A stretch of DNA of 64,000 bases from Eucommia ulmoides (taxonomy: Eukaryota; Streptophyta; Magnoliopsida; Garryales; Eucommiaceae), in NCBI GenBank assembly GCA_016647705.1, contig CM028340.1, positions 15,763,001-15,827,000 of the forward strand. Reading direction: 5' to 3'. Numbering within the stretch: position 1 is the first letter of the stretch; every line of letters starts with the position of its first letter. A model generated the notes under the pieces. The model saw only the letters and a list, made by a program, of their open reading frames with translations. It was not told the origin of the DNA and ran no database searches. The position numbers were made by a program, and so were the translations under genes. Positions 51,049 through 63,681 of this stretch are shown piece by piece.

Positions 51049-52335
51049 AAAAAATCTCCAATATAATTTCCAAAAGATTCCTCCCCATTTATAAATGCAA
51101 TGCTTAGACGAACAAATGCCATAAATATCAACTTCTCCCCCTTTCGAATCATACTCATGAATTCATGGTAGAAGAACACATAAATAACTTCTCCCCCTTA
51201 GTATCATATTCTCTCCCCCAATAATATTAGAATGAAAACATCATATTTTCTCCCTCTTTATCACATCAAAAAGTGGGGATGAAGGATTAAAACATTACGC
51301 TAGGCATACATCGTTATGCCTAATCATACCTAAATCTCAAATCATTTTAACAAATTGATCTTCAACTAGAGGTTTAGTAAAAATATCAACAAATTGATAT
51401 GAGGTATCAACATATTCAATAGATACATCCATTTTCTGAATGTGATCACAAATAAAATGATGACGAATCTCTATGTGCTTAGTTCGTGAGTACTGTGTTG
51501 GATTTTTACTTAAGCAAATAGTACTTTTATTATCATAATCGATAGGGACTTCCTCCATACATATCTCAAAATCTTATAATTGTTGCTTAATATGTAGAAT
51601 TTGAGCACAACAATTACCAGCTGCCATATACTCTGCCTTAATTGTTGATAAGACAATCGAATTTTATTTTTTGCTTGACTAAGAAACCAAGGAATGTCCT
51701 AGAAAATTACATGAACCACTTGTACTTTTACGCTCAACTTTGCAAATAGCAAAATCAGCGTCGAAGTAACTAATTAATTTAAAGTCACTTCCCTTAGGAT
51801 ACCATAATCCTAGATCACTTGTCCCTTTCAAATATCGAAAGATTCGCTTGACAACTGTTAGATGTGATTCTTTCAGACAAGACTGAAATCTTGCGCACAA
51901 GCATACACTAAACATTATGTCAGGTTTACTAGCAGTAAGATATAATAAGTTATCAATCATTCCTCGACATATTTTCTCATTAACGTTTTAGCCCGTATCA
52001 TCTTTTTCGATTTTTGTAGCTGTTGATATGGGAGTTTGTACTCTTTAGCACCATCCAAACCATATTTGTTTAGTAAATCCTTGGTTTACTTGGCTTGATT
52101 AATAAATATCCTTTCTTTGGTTTGCTTAATTTGCAACCCGAGAAAAAAAGTTAATTCTCCCATCATGCTCATTTCAAACTCAACCTATATAATCTTGGCA
52201 AACTCTTGACAAAAATCCTCATTAGTAAATTCGAATATAATATTATCAACATATATTTGTATTAATAGGATATTAGACTAATTTTTCTTGATAAACAAAG
52301 CTATATTGCTAAGACCTCGTCGAAAACCATTTTCG
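50988..52335 (-). pseudogene. SIRE-like copia RT and RNase H (truncated, broken)
   Basis: On the minus strand from 52335: GLSNIALFIKK, QIYVDNIIFEFTNEDFC, GELTFFLGLQIKQ, LLYLTASKPDIMFSVCLCAR, VVKRIFRYLKGTSDLGLWYP, the RNase H part with DADFAICKVERKSTSG, DNKSTICLSKNPTQYSRTKH, and DIFTKPLVEDQF. These are SIRE/Maximus copia motifs. The RT box YVDD is YVDN (52242-52253), a lost catalytic Asp. No env-like ORF lies between pol and the LTR. A stop after IKKN and others break it. Confidence 0.88.
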
Positions 52336-52366
52336 ATTAAATATCAGTTAAGTCTCTCATACCAAG

Positions 52367-52810
52367 CTTGGCAATCGATTGTTGTCGTGGCAAGAAGTGG
52401 TAGCGCTCTACAACCAGAACAACATCTATAGAATACAACTGTACGGCCTCGACGTAGCAGTGCTCCAAGCCCTGAGAGGCACTAACATTGAGCTCATACT
52501 GGATGTCCCAAACACCGACCTCTAGGGAATCGCCACTAGCCAAGCCAACGCCAATTCGTGGGTCCAGAACAACGTCAAAAACTACGGTAATGTGAGATTC
52601 CGGTACATCGCCATCGATAACAAAGTCAGTCTATTGAATGGAAAGACTACTAGGTTCACCCAATTTGTTATCCCCGCCATGTTCAACATTTTCAACGCAA
52701 TTTTTGCCACAGGATTGGGAACCCCAATCGAAGTCTCGACCTCCATTGACACCGGAGTCATGGGTGAAAATTACCCTCTGTCCAGAGGCTCTTTCAAGTA
52801 CCCCCTAATC
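52367..52810 (+). pseudogene. GH17 glucan endo-1,3-beta-glucosidase fragment
   Basis: The frame reads QEVVALYNQNNIYRIQLYGL, LQALRGTNIELILDVPNTDL, then TAG (52523-52525), [40 protein letters not shown] and [15 protein letters not shown]. This order matches the N-terminal half of plant class I beta-1,3-glucanases, secreted defence enzymes that cut callose-type glucan. The proton-donor Glu of the family motif VGNEV is Lys here (IDNKV, codon 52622-52624). The signal peptide, the nucleophile-bearing second half and any C-terminal module are absent. The sequence is more GC-rich than its surroundings and abuts a truncated retroelement. Confidence 0.88.
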
Positions 52811-54796
52811 TTTTCCCTTTATAGTAAGACTAAGGGGATGGATTTCCTAAAGTCAACTCTCCAATATCCAAAGTAGGGGGTCTAAAAATGCAATAATCGT
52901 GAACTAGGAAGTACCCTATAGTCTTTCCCCCTTATGGTAATAAGAAGGTGAATTAAGTAAGCTTCCCCTATAAATAGGGGTGCCCTCCTTTCATTTCTCT
53001 TTACCAATTCACAATCTCTTGTTTGTACGCTCTCAAGTACTTGCCAAGAATGGTATTTTTGGGTATTTGTCCCTTACCTACCTTATTATGTTGCCTAAAA
53101 TCACAAATCTCTCATATCATTTGCTAAATATCATTTAACCAATTTGACCTAATTTTATGCAAAAAGACACAAATACCCATCCCCTGCAACCCCCATATTC
53201 TTCTTCTTTCTCCCCTTCTTCCTTCCACTGCAAGTTCAGTTTCTCACATGTCATTTTTCCTAAAGCCATAAACATTTCCTATCATTTGTTAAATACTAAT
53301 CAAACTCTTTGACCTATTTTTTGGTACAAAAAGACAAAAATTTCCATCTTTTATTTAAAAGATATATTTTTTATACTTTTATTTTCCAAAAAACTCGAAA
53401 ACACAAATTTTTGAAAAAAAAAACTTTTTACTCCTAATTTTTTTTTCCACCCTATACACATTTAATGAACATGCTTGAAAAGAGAAATCTCTCGTATTAA
53501 TAAGCTAGTGTATTCAATTAATGCATGAAAAAAATGAAAAAAAATACATGTATTTATTTACAATTCACATTTCAAATTTTGAAATATATGTTATTGCTAC
53601 TAAAATAACAAAATGATATATGTGTGTTTCATGTTTCAATATTGAGAATTTACTACTATAAATTTATTTATTTTTTCTAAACCTACCACTAGCATAGGTC
53701 TAAAACTACTTTGTCTTTAAATAAAGGGACAATGGATGGGAGGTCGTAACATTGACACTAAATTAATAAAAAAATCTCAAAGCAAATAACTACTTTATTT
53801 TTAATCTCATCTATTTTAGTCTATGGAAGCACTAATGTTCCAATTAAGATTGTATCATTGTCATTCCACCACCGTTGGCCACTAAACTCTAGCCATCAGA
53901 ATCCGTCCATCGCCGGTCATCGAAACTCTGGTCATCGTTTCTGGAATTATTTTTAATTACATTCAACTACTTTTTGGTAACATTTTTTAATATACATTCT
54001 AATTATAATTTTTTAGTCACATTCAACTAATCCTTCAGTTGCTGGTTGCTGAAATATTACATGAATATAACTAAAAGTATATTAAAATATAATTAAAATA
54101 CGCTTAAAAAATGTAACTAAAAATACATTAAAAAATAATTACATATAATTGAAAAATACACTTAAAAAATAGTTACACGTAACTTAAAAATACACTTGAA
54201 AATAATTACATGAAACTAAAAAAGTCCGATGACCAAAGTCCTGAACTCCAATGGCGGGCGGTGGGCTGCGGCAGATGGCAATGGACAGTGGCACTGACAG
54301 TAAATGAAGCAAACCTTAATTAGAAGCATTTGATTATTGATATAAGGAAACATTGATCATATGACTAAAACATAAATCAAAACAAAATTAAGGGATTTAT
54401 ACTCAAATTAAAAATAAAATAGGATAAATTATGAATTAGGCTTTTTATTGGGACTATTCACCGATTATCCCTTAACTAACTTAAAATAAAAGTTTTTTTT
54501 TTTTTTTTTTTAAATAATTTGATTTTAAATGAAGACACTAAATGAGTATAATATTTAATTTTAGGAATCCCAATGCCGCTACCCTTCTATATTTATCTTT
54601 CGGAATATTTTCATTTTATTACAGCTATTTTACCAATATACAAAATATACTTTATTTAATTAGCTTCTACAACTAGTTAAAAATATATTAGGTAAAAATA
54701 ATTAGAATTGCATGTTAATTCATGTACACACGTAATACATTTAAATTATGTACTTTTATTCGATGATATCATATTATTAGATTATATGTTGTGAAG
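52811..54796. other. Non-coding, AT-rich stretch
   Basis: 'cccctataaatagggg' at 52966-52981 looks like a TATA region, possibly from an LTR. 54060-54220 holds degenerate repeats of 'aattacatgtaactaaaaatac' type. A T run lies at 54491-54510. I see no gene. Confidence 0.45.
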
Positions 54797-55445
54797 TGTT
54801 AGAATAATATTGAGAGAGATTGTATTCATACGTGTAAAAGATATAATGTTACAGAGATATATAAAGAGTATATATAGACAGTAATTAGGATTTTCTTAAT
54901 GAGATTAGGTTTTGATTTTTCTAATGAAATTAGGGTTTAACATAGTAGGTCAAAGTCTATATCTCCTCTCCAAGTCAAGGTAGTAAATCAAACGTGAACT
55001 TGAGTTTGAAAACTAGAGTGCAAAAGCGTTCAGGTTGATAGGACTTGGTGAAAATATTTATTGTTTACTTGGCTAAACTGGTGGAGTGAAGATGAACCAA
55101 ATTCTAAAGACTGTGGTGATAGATGAAGTGACAATCAGTCTCGACGTATTTTATATGCTCTTGAAAAACGTCATTATAGGCAATCTAAATAGTACTCTTA
55201 TTGTCATAGTTTAGAGTAGTGACAGTAGGGGAGGAGACTCCCACGTAAGTGAGGAGCCAGCGACGACAAAGTAGTTCTTATGTTGCATGTCACGACATAA
55301 GCTTCAATACTAGAGTAAACAACCACGACTTGTTTGTAACTGCGCCAAGAAATGAGGGGATGCATTTTAGAATAAATTTAGGATTACATGTAAAGGTGAT
55401 TCCCCAACATAGATTGGTTGATTCTGATAACGACCTCTACTAATT
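54797..55445 (-). mobile_element. Copia remnant: RNase H end and 3' LTR
   Basis: On the minus strand about 55370-54990 carries decayed RNase H text, including IAYNDVFQEHIKYVETDCHFIYHH (the family motif is IAHNDVFHERTKHIEIDCHF) and a worn FTKS.. tail. Below it a 146-bp LTR (54942-54797) runs TGTTAAACCC to ATTCTAACA with TATATATACTC inside. Nothing upstream in pol survives. Its wording differs from both the SIRE-like and the 17-29 kb elements, so it is a third copia lineage. Confidence 0.72.
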
Positions 55446-58400
55446 TGCTTAGATCAACCCGCGACAAAAGTGAAACACAGCATATTTATCTGTGGAACGC
55501 GAAGAGAGAATCAATTTTATTTTGAATTTTTTGCCATGGCCCTAACTTTTTAATTTACTTCAACCCAACTCATTCATTGTTTTTGAGAAATTCAATATTT
55601 TGTTAAAAATTTAAAATCAGGACATAAAAGTCACTATAATTTTTAACATAAAAAATAAAAAAGTACAATAACTTTTATGTAGTATAGTAATTTTACACTT
55701 CTGAAAAAATTATTGTAACGCGTGAAATGTAAAAGCTCTGAGATACATATCAATATAGAAGACAATTTTGAGAATAGTTTCATAAAGATCTAGTTTCAGT
55801 GATGGTGATGGTGACAACGATGTCGGTAGAGACAAAAGTAGAAAACGACGATGGCAGATGCGAATTTGCTCTTCGATGGTTGTGGTAGTGCAAGCCAAAA
55901 AATCTGGTTAGATCTGGTCAGATTTGACGAGATTAGGCTTGTAAATGAATCAATTCGTTCGTGAACTACTTGAGCTTCATTCGATAATAGCTCGTTCATT
56001 TAATAAATGAACGAAACTCAAATTTTTAATTTAACTTGCTTATTAAATAAACAAACATCATATACTCGAATTCGACTCATTAATGTTCATGAACAACTCG
56101 AATAATATAAAATTAAAAATATTTTATTATATATTTTAAGATAAAAAATTAATAAAATAGAGTCTTGATTTTTTTTTTAATAGTACAATCTTGCATATCA
56201 AATCATTCTAGGACTTAATTAAATTAAACTTCAGTTTTATAAATGCCCTTTTAACTTAATTACTATATAATAGACTGATTATTTGTAAATTTACATTGAT
56301 TCTTTATAATTCTTATATTTTAATTTTGCTAGTAAATTAAATAATTGAATTTTGTATATAAATTTTCAATAAAAATAAATTTATATATTATTTAAACAGT
56401 TCTTACGCATTAAAATTTAATTAATAAAAAAAATTCAAAAAAAAAATTAATTAAGCTTATGAACAGTTTAATTATTAAACTAATCAAGTTTCCACATAAG
56501 GTTTCAAACTTGGTTCGAACTCGAATAGTAAGGAAAATAAATTAACTAAACATGAACACTTAATACTCGATTCGACTCGACTCGTTTACAACTCTAGACG
56601 AGATTTACCTAGATTTATCAAATATAACTAGGAAGAAGTGAATCAAGTAGTGACAAAGCAGCGACAAAATGGACGTGATGAAAGCAAAGATGGCAGCAGA
56701 AAAAGAAGAGGAAGACGCAAACACAGTAGATGGGAGCACGACCATGAAAGTAGAGGAAGCAAAGGTTGTAACTGTGGCAACGACGAACGGACATGGAAAC
56801 AGTGCGATGAGCAAAACTTGTGGGCCAGTTTGTTGAGAGAGAGAGAGAGAGAGAGAGAGACGTTGCTTAATTAGGAATATAGGTTAATCATGAGCCTAAA
56901 AAAGAATAGGTTTGATTATGAGCCTGGGAAACGATTTAGGGTAATTCTGACACTAAAAAAATGATTGTTGTAAAGGGTTCCTACCTAGGAAATGGATTAA
57001 GTTTAGTAGATTACAAATTCTCTACAGGAGCTCAACAGAGAGAGAGAGACTATATTTAAGATTTTGTGAATTAGAGGTAATTTTGTGATTAAAAATTATT
57101 AAGAGAATTTAGTGCCAATTTTATTTCAAAATAGAACCTGATAGACAATGTTTAATTTAGTTAGGGGCAATTATTTAGGAATCCCATTAGGGAGCCAAAA
57201 GTACCAAATAAACCAATATTTTTTTCGAGTTACATTTTAATCCTTTATAAAAAAAAAAAAAATTATTAAATTTATCCTCATAACAATTATCAAATTTCTG
57301 AATTTATGGATGACCACTTACCTAATATTTAACTTTCTAAAAAAATAAGGACGGATACTAAATTAAAATTAAATCAAAATCTAATTATTGAACCTAAAAT
57401 AATTAGTGTTTTGTATTTTTTTTATGATCTAATTATATATTCAGATTCGTCTGAATAAGATCTTCAAAACAATATCACATTCACTATTTTTTTTCATCAA
57501 TAATCACTTTCTTATTGAATTTAACATAATATTTTCAAATTTTCGTAGTTTTCACATTCACATTAAATTCAACTGGTATTTCAATAAAACTTTATAAGCA
57601 TATTGTTGTTGTTATTATAAAACATGTTGGATGTAATTAAATTAAAAAAAAAATCACTATAAGAATAGAATGAGTAATGACGCATGTTGAATTTAACATG
57701 AAATCCATCATCGTGTGGAAACAAAAATTAAATATATACAACAATATATATGTGTGTGTGTGTATTGTTTTAAAGAAAATGATCCCACAATCATAAGTTA
57801 GTAATCAAATAAAATAAACGATATCACATTCACAATTTTTTTCTATCAGTTTTCATATTCGTGTTGAATTTAATATGACATTTTTAAATTTTCATAATTT
57901 TCACATTCGGATTAAATTCATGTACTTCAACAAAAGCATATGAATGTATTTTTTTGTTATTTTAAATAAATGTTGCATGTAATTAAATAACAAAAAAATA
58001 AGATAAGAAAGTTGAGTTCAACATGAAATTAATATTGCATTGAATTCAACAAATATTAAATTATGCAACAAAATATATTTTGAAACAAATGACCCACAAT
58101 CATAAATCTATAGTCAAATCAAACAAATGATATATTAAAAAAATATCGCTACTTTAAAAACATAAAAATAATTTAATTTTAATTTGGTAACAATCTCCAA
58201 TTTTATGGAATGGAATTGTTCAATGTTGATTTGCATTCACTAAATATGGAAAATGAAATTGTCCAATATTCTATTCCCTAAATTTAGAGAAAGAGTTTCA
58301 GATTTTTAGAGAATATTACTGTTACTTCCTTGGTCCTAAATTGAAATTGAGATTGAACGGAATACTTAACTCAATTTTGAGGTATATTTAGTTCAATTAA

Positions 58401-58639
58401 AAATGCATGGGATAATTGGGTAAATCGACCCCCTTAACGAGTCCATAATTTTAGAAGAAAAAGACACTAGTTTATAGCGATAACACACGAATTTGCTAAT
58501 TACTATAATTAAGAAAAAAAAAAAAAAAACTATTTTATTCTCTACTCTTTTGATCAAATTTGCACAACAAAAAAATCTTATTTATTTCATTCCTATTTTT
58601 TTGGGTATTGTTAAAAAAAATTAAGCGCCATGAAACAAA
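55446..58639. other. Non-coding, AT-rich stretch
   Basis: A GA microsatellite lies at 56837-56860 and another GA-rich patch at 57038-57050. 57400-58120 repeats the wording 'aatatcacattcac.attttttt.atca' and 'cacattc..attaaattca' twice, a decayed duplication. No gene is supported; open frames around 55800 and 56640 are short and show no family motif. Confidence 0.45.
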
Positions 58640-59345
58640 AGAGTTGAAGGTTTTAAATCGCGGTATCGAGTTACATAACATTAACATAACATTAACAGTT
58701 GCGGTGTAACGATATCGGGAATATCAACTTGTCTATAACGAGAATCAACCGTAACGAAATCTCAACTTTTTGATAAAAATATTCTATCAGGTGTCATTTC
58801 GTGAATTTTTTAATATCACCAAAATATCCTCAAAAACTCAATAATAGTGTTGTTTTACTCATTTAACCTCAATAAACACATTATAATAAATATTACGGCA
58901 TTTAACTACATATATATATATAAAAAAAAAAAAAAAAAAAAAAAAAAGAAGAAGACGAATTCTTCATTAAGGATAAAGAAAGGCTGAAATCTAAAGAAAT
59001 GATAAATTTCCAGCCAACACATGGCCCCTGCATAAAGCTGAAATTTCAGCCTACTGATGGAAGGGGTGTTTTTGATGGGAGAGGGCCTGCACAAGGCTGA
59101 ATACAACATGTATTTGATGAGAGGGCCTGCACAAGACTAAATATAGCCTGTATCGGTTGCAACAGTCGTTATGCCTCACTGTAACGGGAAAAGACCCCGT
59201 TACAGGCCCGTATTGGCTTGCAATGGGCCGATTCGGTGTGAAACGGCCCAAGCACAAAATATCGGCCCGTAACCGTAGCAGCGGGCCAATTTTCCCTTAC
59301 GTATCGACCATTACGGTACATAACAGCCAATACTTAGAATCCTAG
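58640..59345. mobile_element. Possible DNA transposon remnant
   Basis: The left part ('ttttaaatcgcggtatcgag', 'ttacataac') and the right part read in reverse ('gattctaagtattggctgtt', 'atgtaccgtaatgg') are loosely inverted and both rich in gtaacg/cgtaac words. 59165-59290 holds several 'gtaacggg/cccgttac' inverted pairs. An A run (58921-58947) lies inside. No transposase is visible and the ends are not certain. Confidence 0.3.
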
Positions 59346-59635
59346 TTAAAACTCACCTGATGTTGGATTTCATGTTAAAGTCAATAATACTCAGCAGCCA
59401 CAATCCAATCTAGTTGAGCTGTTACTATTGTCCTCTTCAGAAAACAGCACTGAGCACCTCCTATTTGATACACACATCTGACAGAAGCCGTAACTTAACA
59501 AGAAGCCATGCTGAGAAACAAGAATTTATGGGCAAGGCAAAGAAAACTTTAAGAACAATACATGCATGAACCAATAAAGAAATAATCATCTTCATCAACA
59601 AATAAAAGCTATATACAATCATTAAAAAAAAAGAA

Positions 59636-59715
59636 TATCCCAGTACACGAAAGCTCCCGCCATTGCAGGGTCTGGAGAGGGTCAGATGTAATATACAGTC
59701 ATATGATAATGCAAG
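59636..59715 (+). mobile_element. Au-SINE-like fragment
   Basis: 'cccagtacacgaaagctccc', 'gccattgcagggtctggaga' and 'gggtcagatgtaatatac' follow the Au SINE consensus as I recall it (CCCGGTGCACgAAGCTCCCGC...GGGGTC.GG.GAGGGTC). It covers only the promoter-side half and lies in the 3' flank of the gene at 60490. Confidence 0.65.
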
Positions 59716-60489
59716 AAAATCTGTGGAAAAACATTAAGGTTAAAAAAATAAAAAATAAATGAATAAATAAAATTCCAAACAGAATTGAATAAACCAAAAT
59801 TAATCGAAAAGATACAAGTATATAACAGCATTACAGGTTAAGAACCAAATAGAGAAGCCTTACCTGATATATGTAGAGGGGCTAATTCCATGGTAGGAAC
59901 CCACGATGCACAGGTGCTATCATCAGCTCCAACAGTCAAATTGAAACATAGAAGAGAGAGATTGAGAACGTATAAACAGCTGAATCAAAGATGCTCAAAT
60001 AGATTAGCGGTTTAAAATAAATTTGTTAGAAGTTAAAAAACGACCCTTACCATAATGAATTACGAGGAGAAGACCGTTTAAATTGTTTTGACATGGGAAT
60101 CACGGATTATTTGACAAATGAAAAAGTTCAATTTTATTCAAAGCATAAAAACTATGTACACAAGGCATTGCCATCCTATCTGTATTTGCTATAAGCCTAT
60201 CGCCGGGATACTTACTGCAGACTAAGACAACCGACTGGCATCTACTAACTTATAAATGGAACAAAAGATATTTACAGTCGATCTCCAAATTCAAGAGAAG
60301 CGAAATCCTTAAACCCTAAAGATTCACTTGAGAAGTTGCTTGTGCAGTAGTACCCCCAAAAGAATATAGAGCCAAATTGGACCGACTAGTCCAATGATCA
60401 TCCGCTTAACCATCTCTTCTTCTGTTGGTGAATGTCCTTTCCTTTAAATCAGTATAACGAACAATATATACACAGTGCAAAATTTTCCC
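59716..60489 (-). other. 3' flank of the gene at 60490, possibly transcribed
   Basis: On the minus strand good donor-like sites occur at 59878 (atatcag|gtaagg) and at 59357 (catcag|gtgagt), which may mark introns in a long 3' UTR or a separate small transcript. No convincing coding frame was found. Confidence 0.35.
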
Positions 60490-62249
60490 TTAAATCATAT
60501 TTAAGTCCGCTAGATCATCCATTGGTATTTCAAGGCCCATAAAGTCCTCATCTTGTAACCCATCATCCTCGATGTTTAACCATGAATCAAGGTCTTGCCC
60601 ATGACCACCAAGGACATCCATTTCAGGGATTTGAAGGTGGGATAAATCAATGGGGCCATGCTCATCCACTACACCCAAGCTAAAGTTCTCTTTATTCTTG
60701 GCGCTGCCAACAGAAGTGATATCAGTCGACTTCGGCACAGAAGTGAATGTTGCTTTAGGTTGATCTGACAACTTCTCAACAAGGCCGTTGATAGATGTAG
60801 ATAATTGAGCTGTCTTCTGCTTATGCTTTGTTTTGGCCTTCCGTTCTCCCTTAATATTGGCTGATGTTAGCCGACTAATTTTGGCTGTCCCATTTCTGGA
60901 TATCTCTCTAGTGTTACCTTTTCCATCCCTGTCCCTCTCACTCCTCTTTCCTTTCGCATTGCTTGAAAATGAATTTCCAAATCCAGGAGCAGTATTTGAA
61001 GATGCACCGATTTTACCACCAACACTATCAAGCACCAACTCCTTCCTTTTCACCTTATTTGACCATGCATCTCCCTTGAAAATAGCTTGTTCATATGGGA
61101 GATCTACAGACAAATGACACCAGAAGAATTAATCAGTGTTTATTAATGAGAGGCTCTGTTGTGCACCTATGGAAACTAAGAAAGAGGCAAAATCACAATA
61201 AAAAAATGAAGTATACAAAAACAAAATGCATACATAAAAAGGCAACTAAATTCAGCACATGAAAATTAGAAGATGACCTTCTACTACAGTTCAAAAGTTT
61301 TGTGGTCTACAGGTATGGTCAGTGTAGCATTTAGATATCTTGACACCAGTTTTGTTACTCACCATAAGTGATAGAGTCTTGTGTTTTTGCATTAATGATA
61401 CGGGAAGAGCCTGAAAGGAACATTTCCCTAAACATGGGCTCACTGAAGCAGCTCTTTCCTGTCTCTTCAAACTCTTGACATCGTTTCAATGTCCGTTCCA
61501 CGAATACCAAGGCAGCATGTCTTGCCATCTTACTGCTAGCACTCTTTCCCCGACAAGCCTACAAAAATAGATTATATTAACCGGATGCCTCTTTTATATA
61601 ACTAGAAAGACAAGGATCCAGCAGCATTTATTGATGCGCAGCCCCTTGCACACTATACTAGGAAGCAGCGAAGATAACTATATCCCAGTGTAGCATCATA
61701 ATAAATTGAACAAACTGGCAAAAAAAGAATGAACATGCAGGGAAAAGAAACCTAAATACAACAAGAATCAAAAAGTTATTACACCCAAAAAGAAAAGAAA
61801 AAACGAGAAAGAAAGTGAAGTGTAGAATTGTGTCTGCACATGCATTATATTCCCAGGGAGAAGCGTAGTTATTTTCTATCCCAGGGGTACTACTTGAACA
61901 TTTGAAGTTTCACTATTTCAGCCCTAGGGGAGAAACCAGACAAACATGCTCGTCCCAATGCAACACGAGAATCTGCAATCATATCCTGAGATTTCCGAAG
62001 GGATTAAAAGAATAAAGCAAGCAATCAGAGGACGTACCATGTACTGTTCATAAGCCATCGGTACAAGCTTGTCAATAGCTTGCCGTTCGAATTCCCTATA
62101 AAGTTAGATGGCCCAATTAGCACTATGCAAACCATAAGGTAAGTGATGGATCTAAATGAGAAAAATCAAAATGATTACTTTTCTTGGAGCGCTTTGGTTT
62201 CTGAAGCAGACTTCAACAGTTCCCCAAACAAGGCTTTCTTCCTGGAAGC
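60490..62249 (-). CDS. Conserved plant protein of unknown function, C-terminal part
   Basis: Exons 62249-62179, 62095-62038, 61558-61363 and 61103-60490 (minus) join in frame to 312 residues ending in TAA; all introns are GT-AG. The 5' part lies beyond the right edge. The first exons read ASRKKALFGELLKSAS, then EFERQAIDKLVPMAYEQYM and ACRGKSASSKMARHAALVFV, a charged helical segment. The middle is basic and Ser/Lys-rich (KGKRSERDRDGKGN), suggesting a nuclear protein. The end is acidic, with DLDSWLNIEDDGLQDEDFMG and LEIPMDDLADLNMI, which matches the C-terminus of Arabidopsis At2g19390/At4g29790 as I remember it. No enzymatic domain is visible. The acidic hydrophobic tail could be a protein-interaction or activation motif, but that is inference. 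Confidence 0.85.
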
Positions 62250-62580
62250 CTGTCAAATTCAACAAGAGACTGAATGAGGCTCCTCAAGAAACTACACCAA
62301 ATTCCGATATTGGAAGTTCAAGGAAATCAACATAATTTATATCAGAATAATCGCACATTGACTAAATTCGTTTCAAATCCCAGGGACAGAGCTATAGACA
62401 AACTTATGACCATGGAAAACAGGGACAGAAACAAGTTAAGAAGTATTCTCATATTTAAAAAAACAAAAGACACATTTAATCAAGGGTTATGTCCAGTTGC
62501 AAAGCCTATCATACTTTTCAACCCTTTCAAAGACATTCCTCCCCATGAAGAAAATCCCAAAGACACATCAAGTTTCTACC

Positions 62581-63681
62581 TATTGAAATATTTAATATCT
62601 CCATTAATACATTATTTCTTATTTAGTATTTTCGTCTTACTTCCGTTTAGGTCATGTTGACCAATTTGGTAGTTTCCGTTTCCCTTTATTGTCCCATTTA
62701 CTAGGCAATATTCTTCCTAAATTAGCCCACCATTATGGCTATATTATAGGGAGTGTAAAGCATTAATGTATAGAAATACTACATCATAAAAAAAATTCTC
62801 TTCCTCTCCAAAAATTATTTTTGGTATCAGGGCCTAAAAGAGAAAAATAATGGGAAGCGTGAGGAAAGAGGAAACCCTAGCCTCCCTGCACCTCACCACC
62901 TTCTGGCCACCGCCTTCCTGAGGCGCCTCAACACCTTCTGGCCACCAGCTTCCCGCCACCACCTTCCCGAGGCGTTGAACTGCCTTCTCGCCATCGTCGT
63001 TGGTCGGTTAGTGTTCCAATTTTCGTCGTTGGTCTCTCAGTGTTTCAGTTATCATCGTTGGTCTCCTGGCATTCTACCTATCGTCGTTGGTCATCCGCCA
63101 TTCTAGTGTCATCGTATGTTGCCATGGTTTCCAGTTGCTACCGTATGTCGCCCGATGTTCTAATTGTCATTGTTGGTCACCCAACATTCTAGTTGCCGCC
63201 ATATGCCGCTCAGTGTTCCACTTGTATCCGTTAGTCCCCCAGCATTCTAGTTATCACCATTGTTCGCCCGACATTCAGTTGTTTCCATTGGTTGCCCGAC
63301 GTTCCACCTGTTGCCATTAATTGCCCGACATTTACCTTGTCCTGTCTCTGTCATTATTTCCGACAACAACAACCGTTCTTCCTTTTTTACTTTTGTCAAT
63401 CTGGGATTCCAAAACATCTTCACCCCAACTTGGGATAGTGTTGAAATGTTTAATATTTCTATTAATATATTAAATCTTATTTAGTATTTAGGTCATATTT
63501 CCTATTTAGGTCATGTTGACCAATTTGGTGGTTTCTGCTTTCCTTTATTGTCTAATTTATTAGGGCAATATTCTTCCTAAATTAGCCCACCCTTATAGCT
63601 ATATAATAGAGTGTAGAACCTTATTATATAAAATTATTACATCATAATAAAATAGTTCTCTTACTCTCCCAAAATCCTTTT
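62581..63681 (+). mobile_element. TRIM: miniature LTR retrotransposon
   Basis: Two LTRs of 241 bp (62581-62821) and 243 bp (63439-63681) share 'aggtcatgttgaccaatttg', 'gcaatattcttcctaaatta' and 'ctacatcat/ttacatcat'. The same five bases, ctacc, flank the element (62576-62580 and 63682-63686). TGGTATCAGGGCC (62822-62834), an initiator tRNA-Met primer site, starts the 617-bp interior. There is no gag or pol, so it is non-autonomous. The LTR start is TG in the right copy and TA in the left. Confidence 0.85.
62990..63340 (+). repeat. Minisatellite inside the TRIM
   Basis: About nine to ten degenerate units of roughly 36-38 bases with the core 'cgtcgttggtc.cc.g' followed by '.cattctagtt.tc' repeat head to tail. 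The divergence between units is high. The open frame at 63087-63320 is a by-product. Confidence 0.75.

Noticed and set aside
62038..62249. Suspected frameshift between the exons ending 62179 and starting 62095
   Set aside because: A recount of bases shows that AA plus G completes Lys and the reading continues EFERQ in frame.
62274..62660. 128-residue open frame on the plus strand
   Set aside because: It lies in the probable intron of the minus-strand gene and runs into the left LTR of the TRIM, with no recognisable motif.
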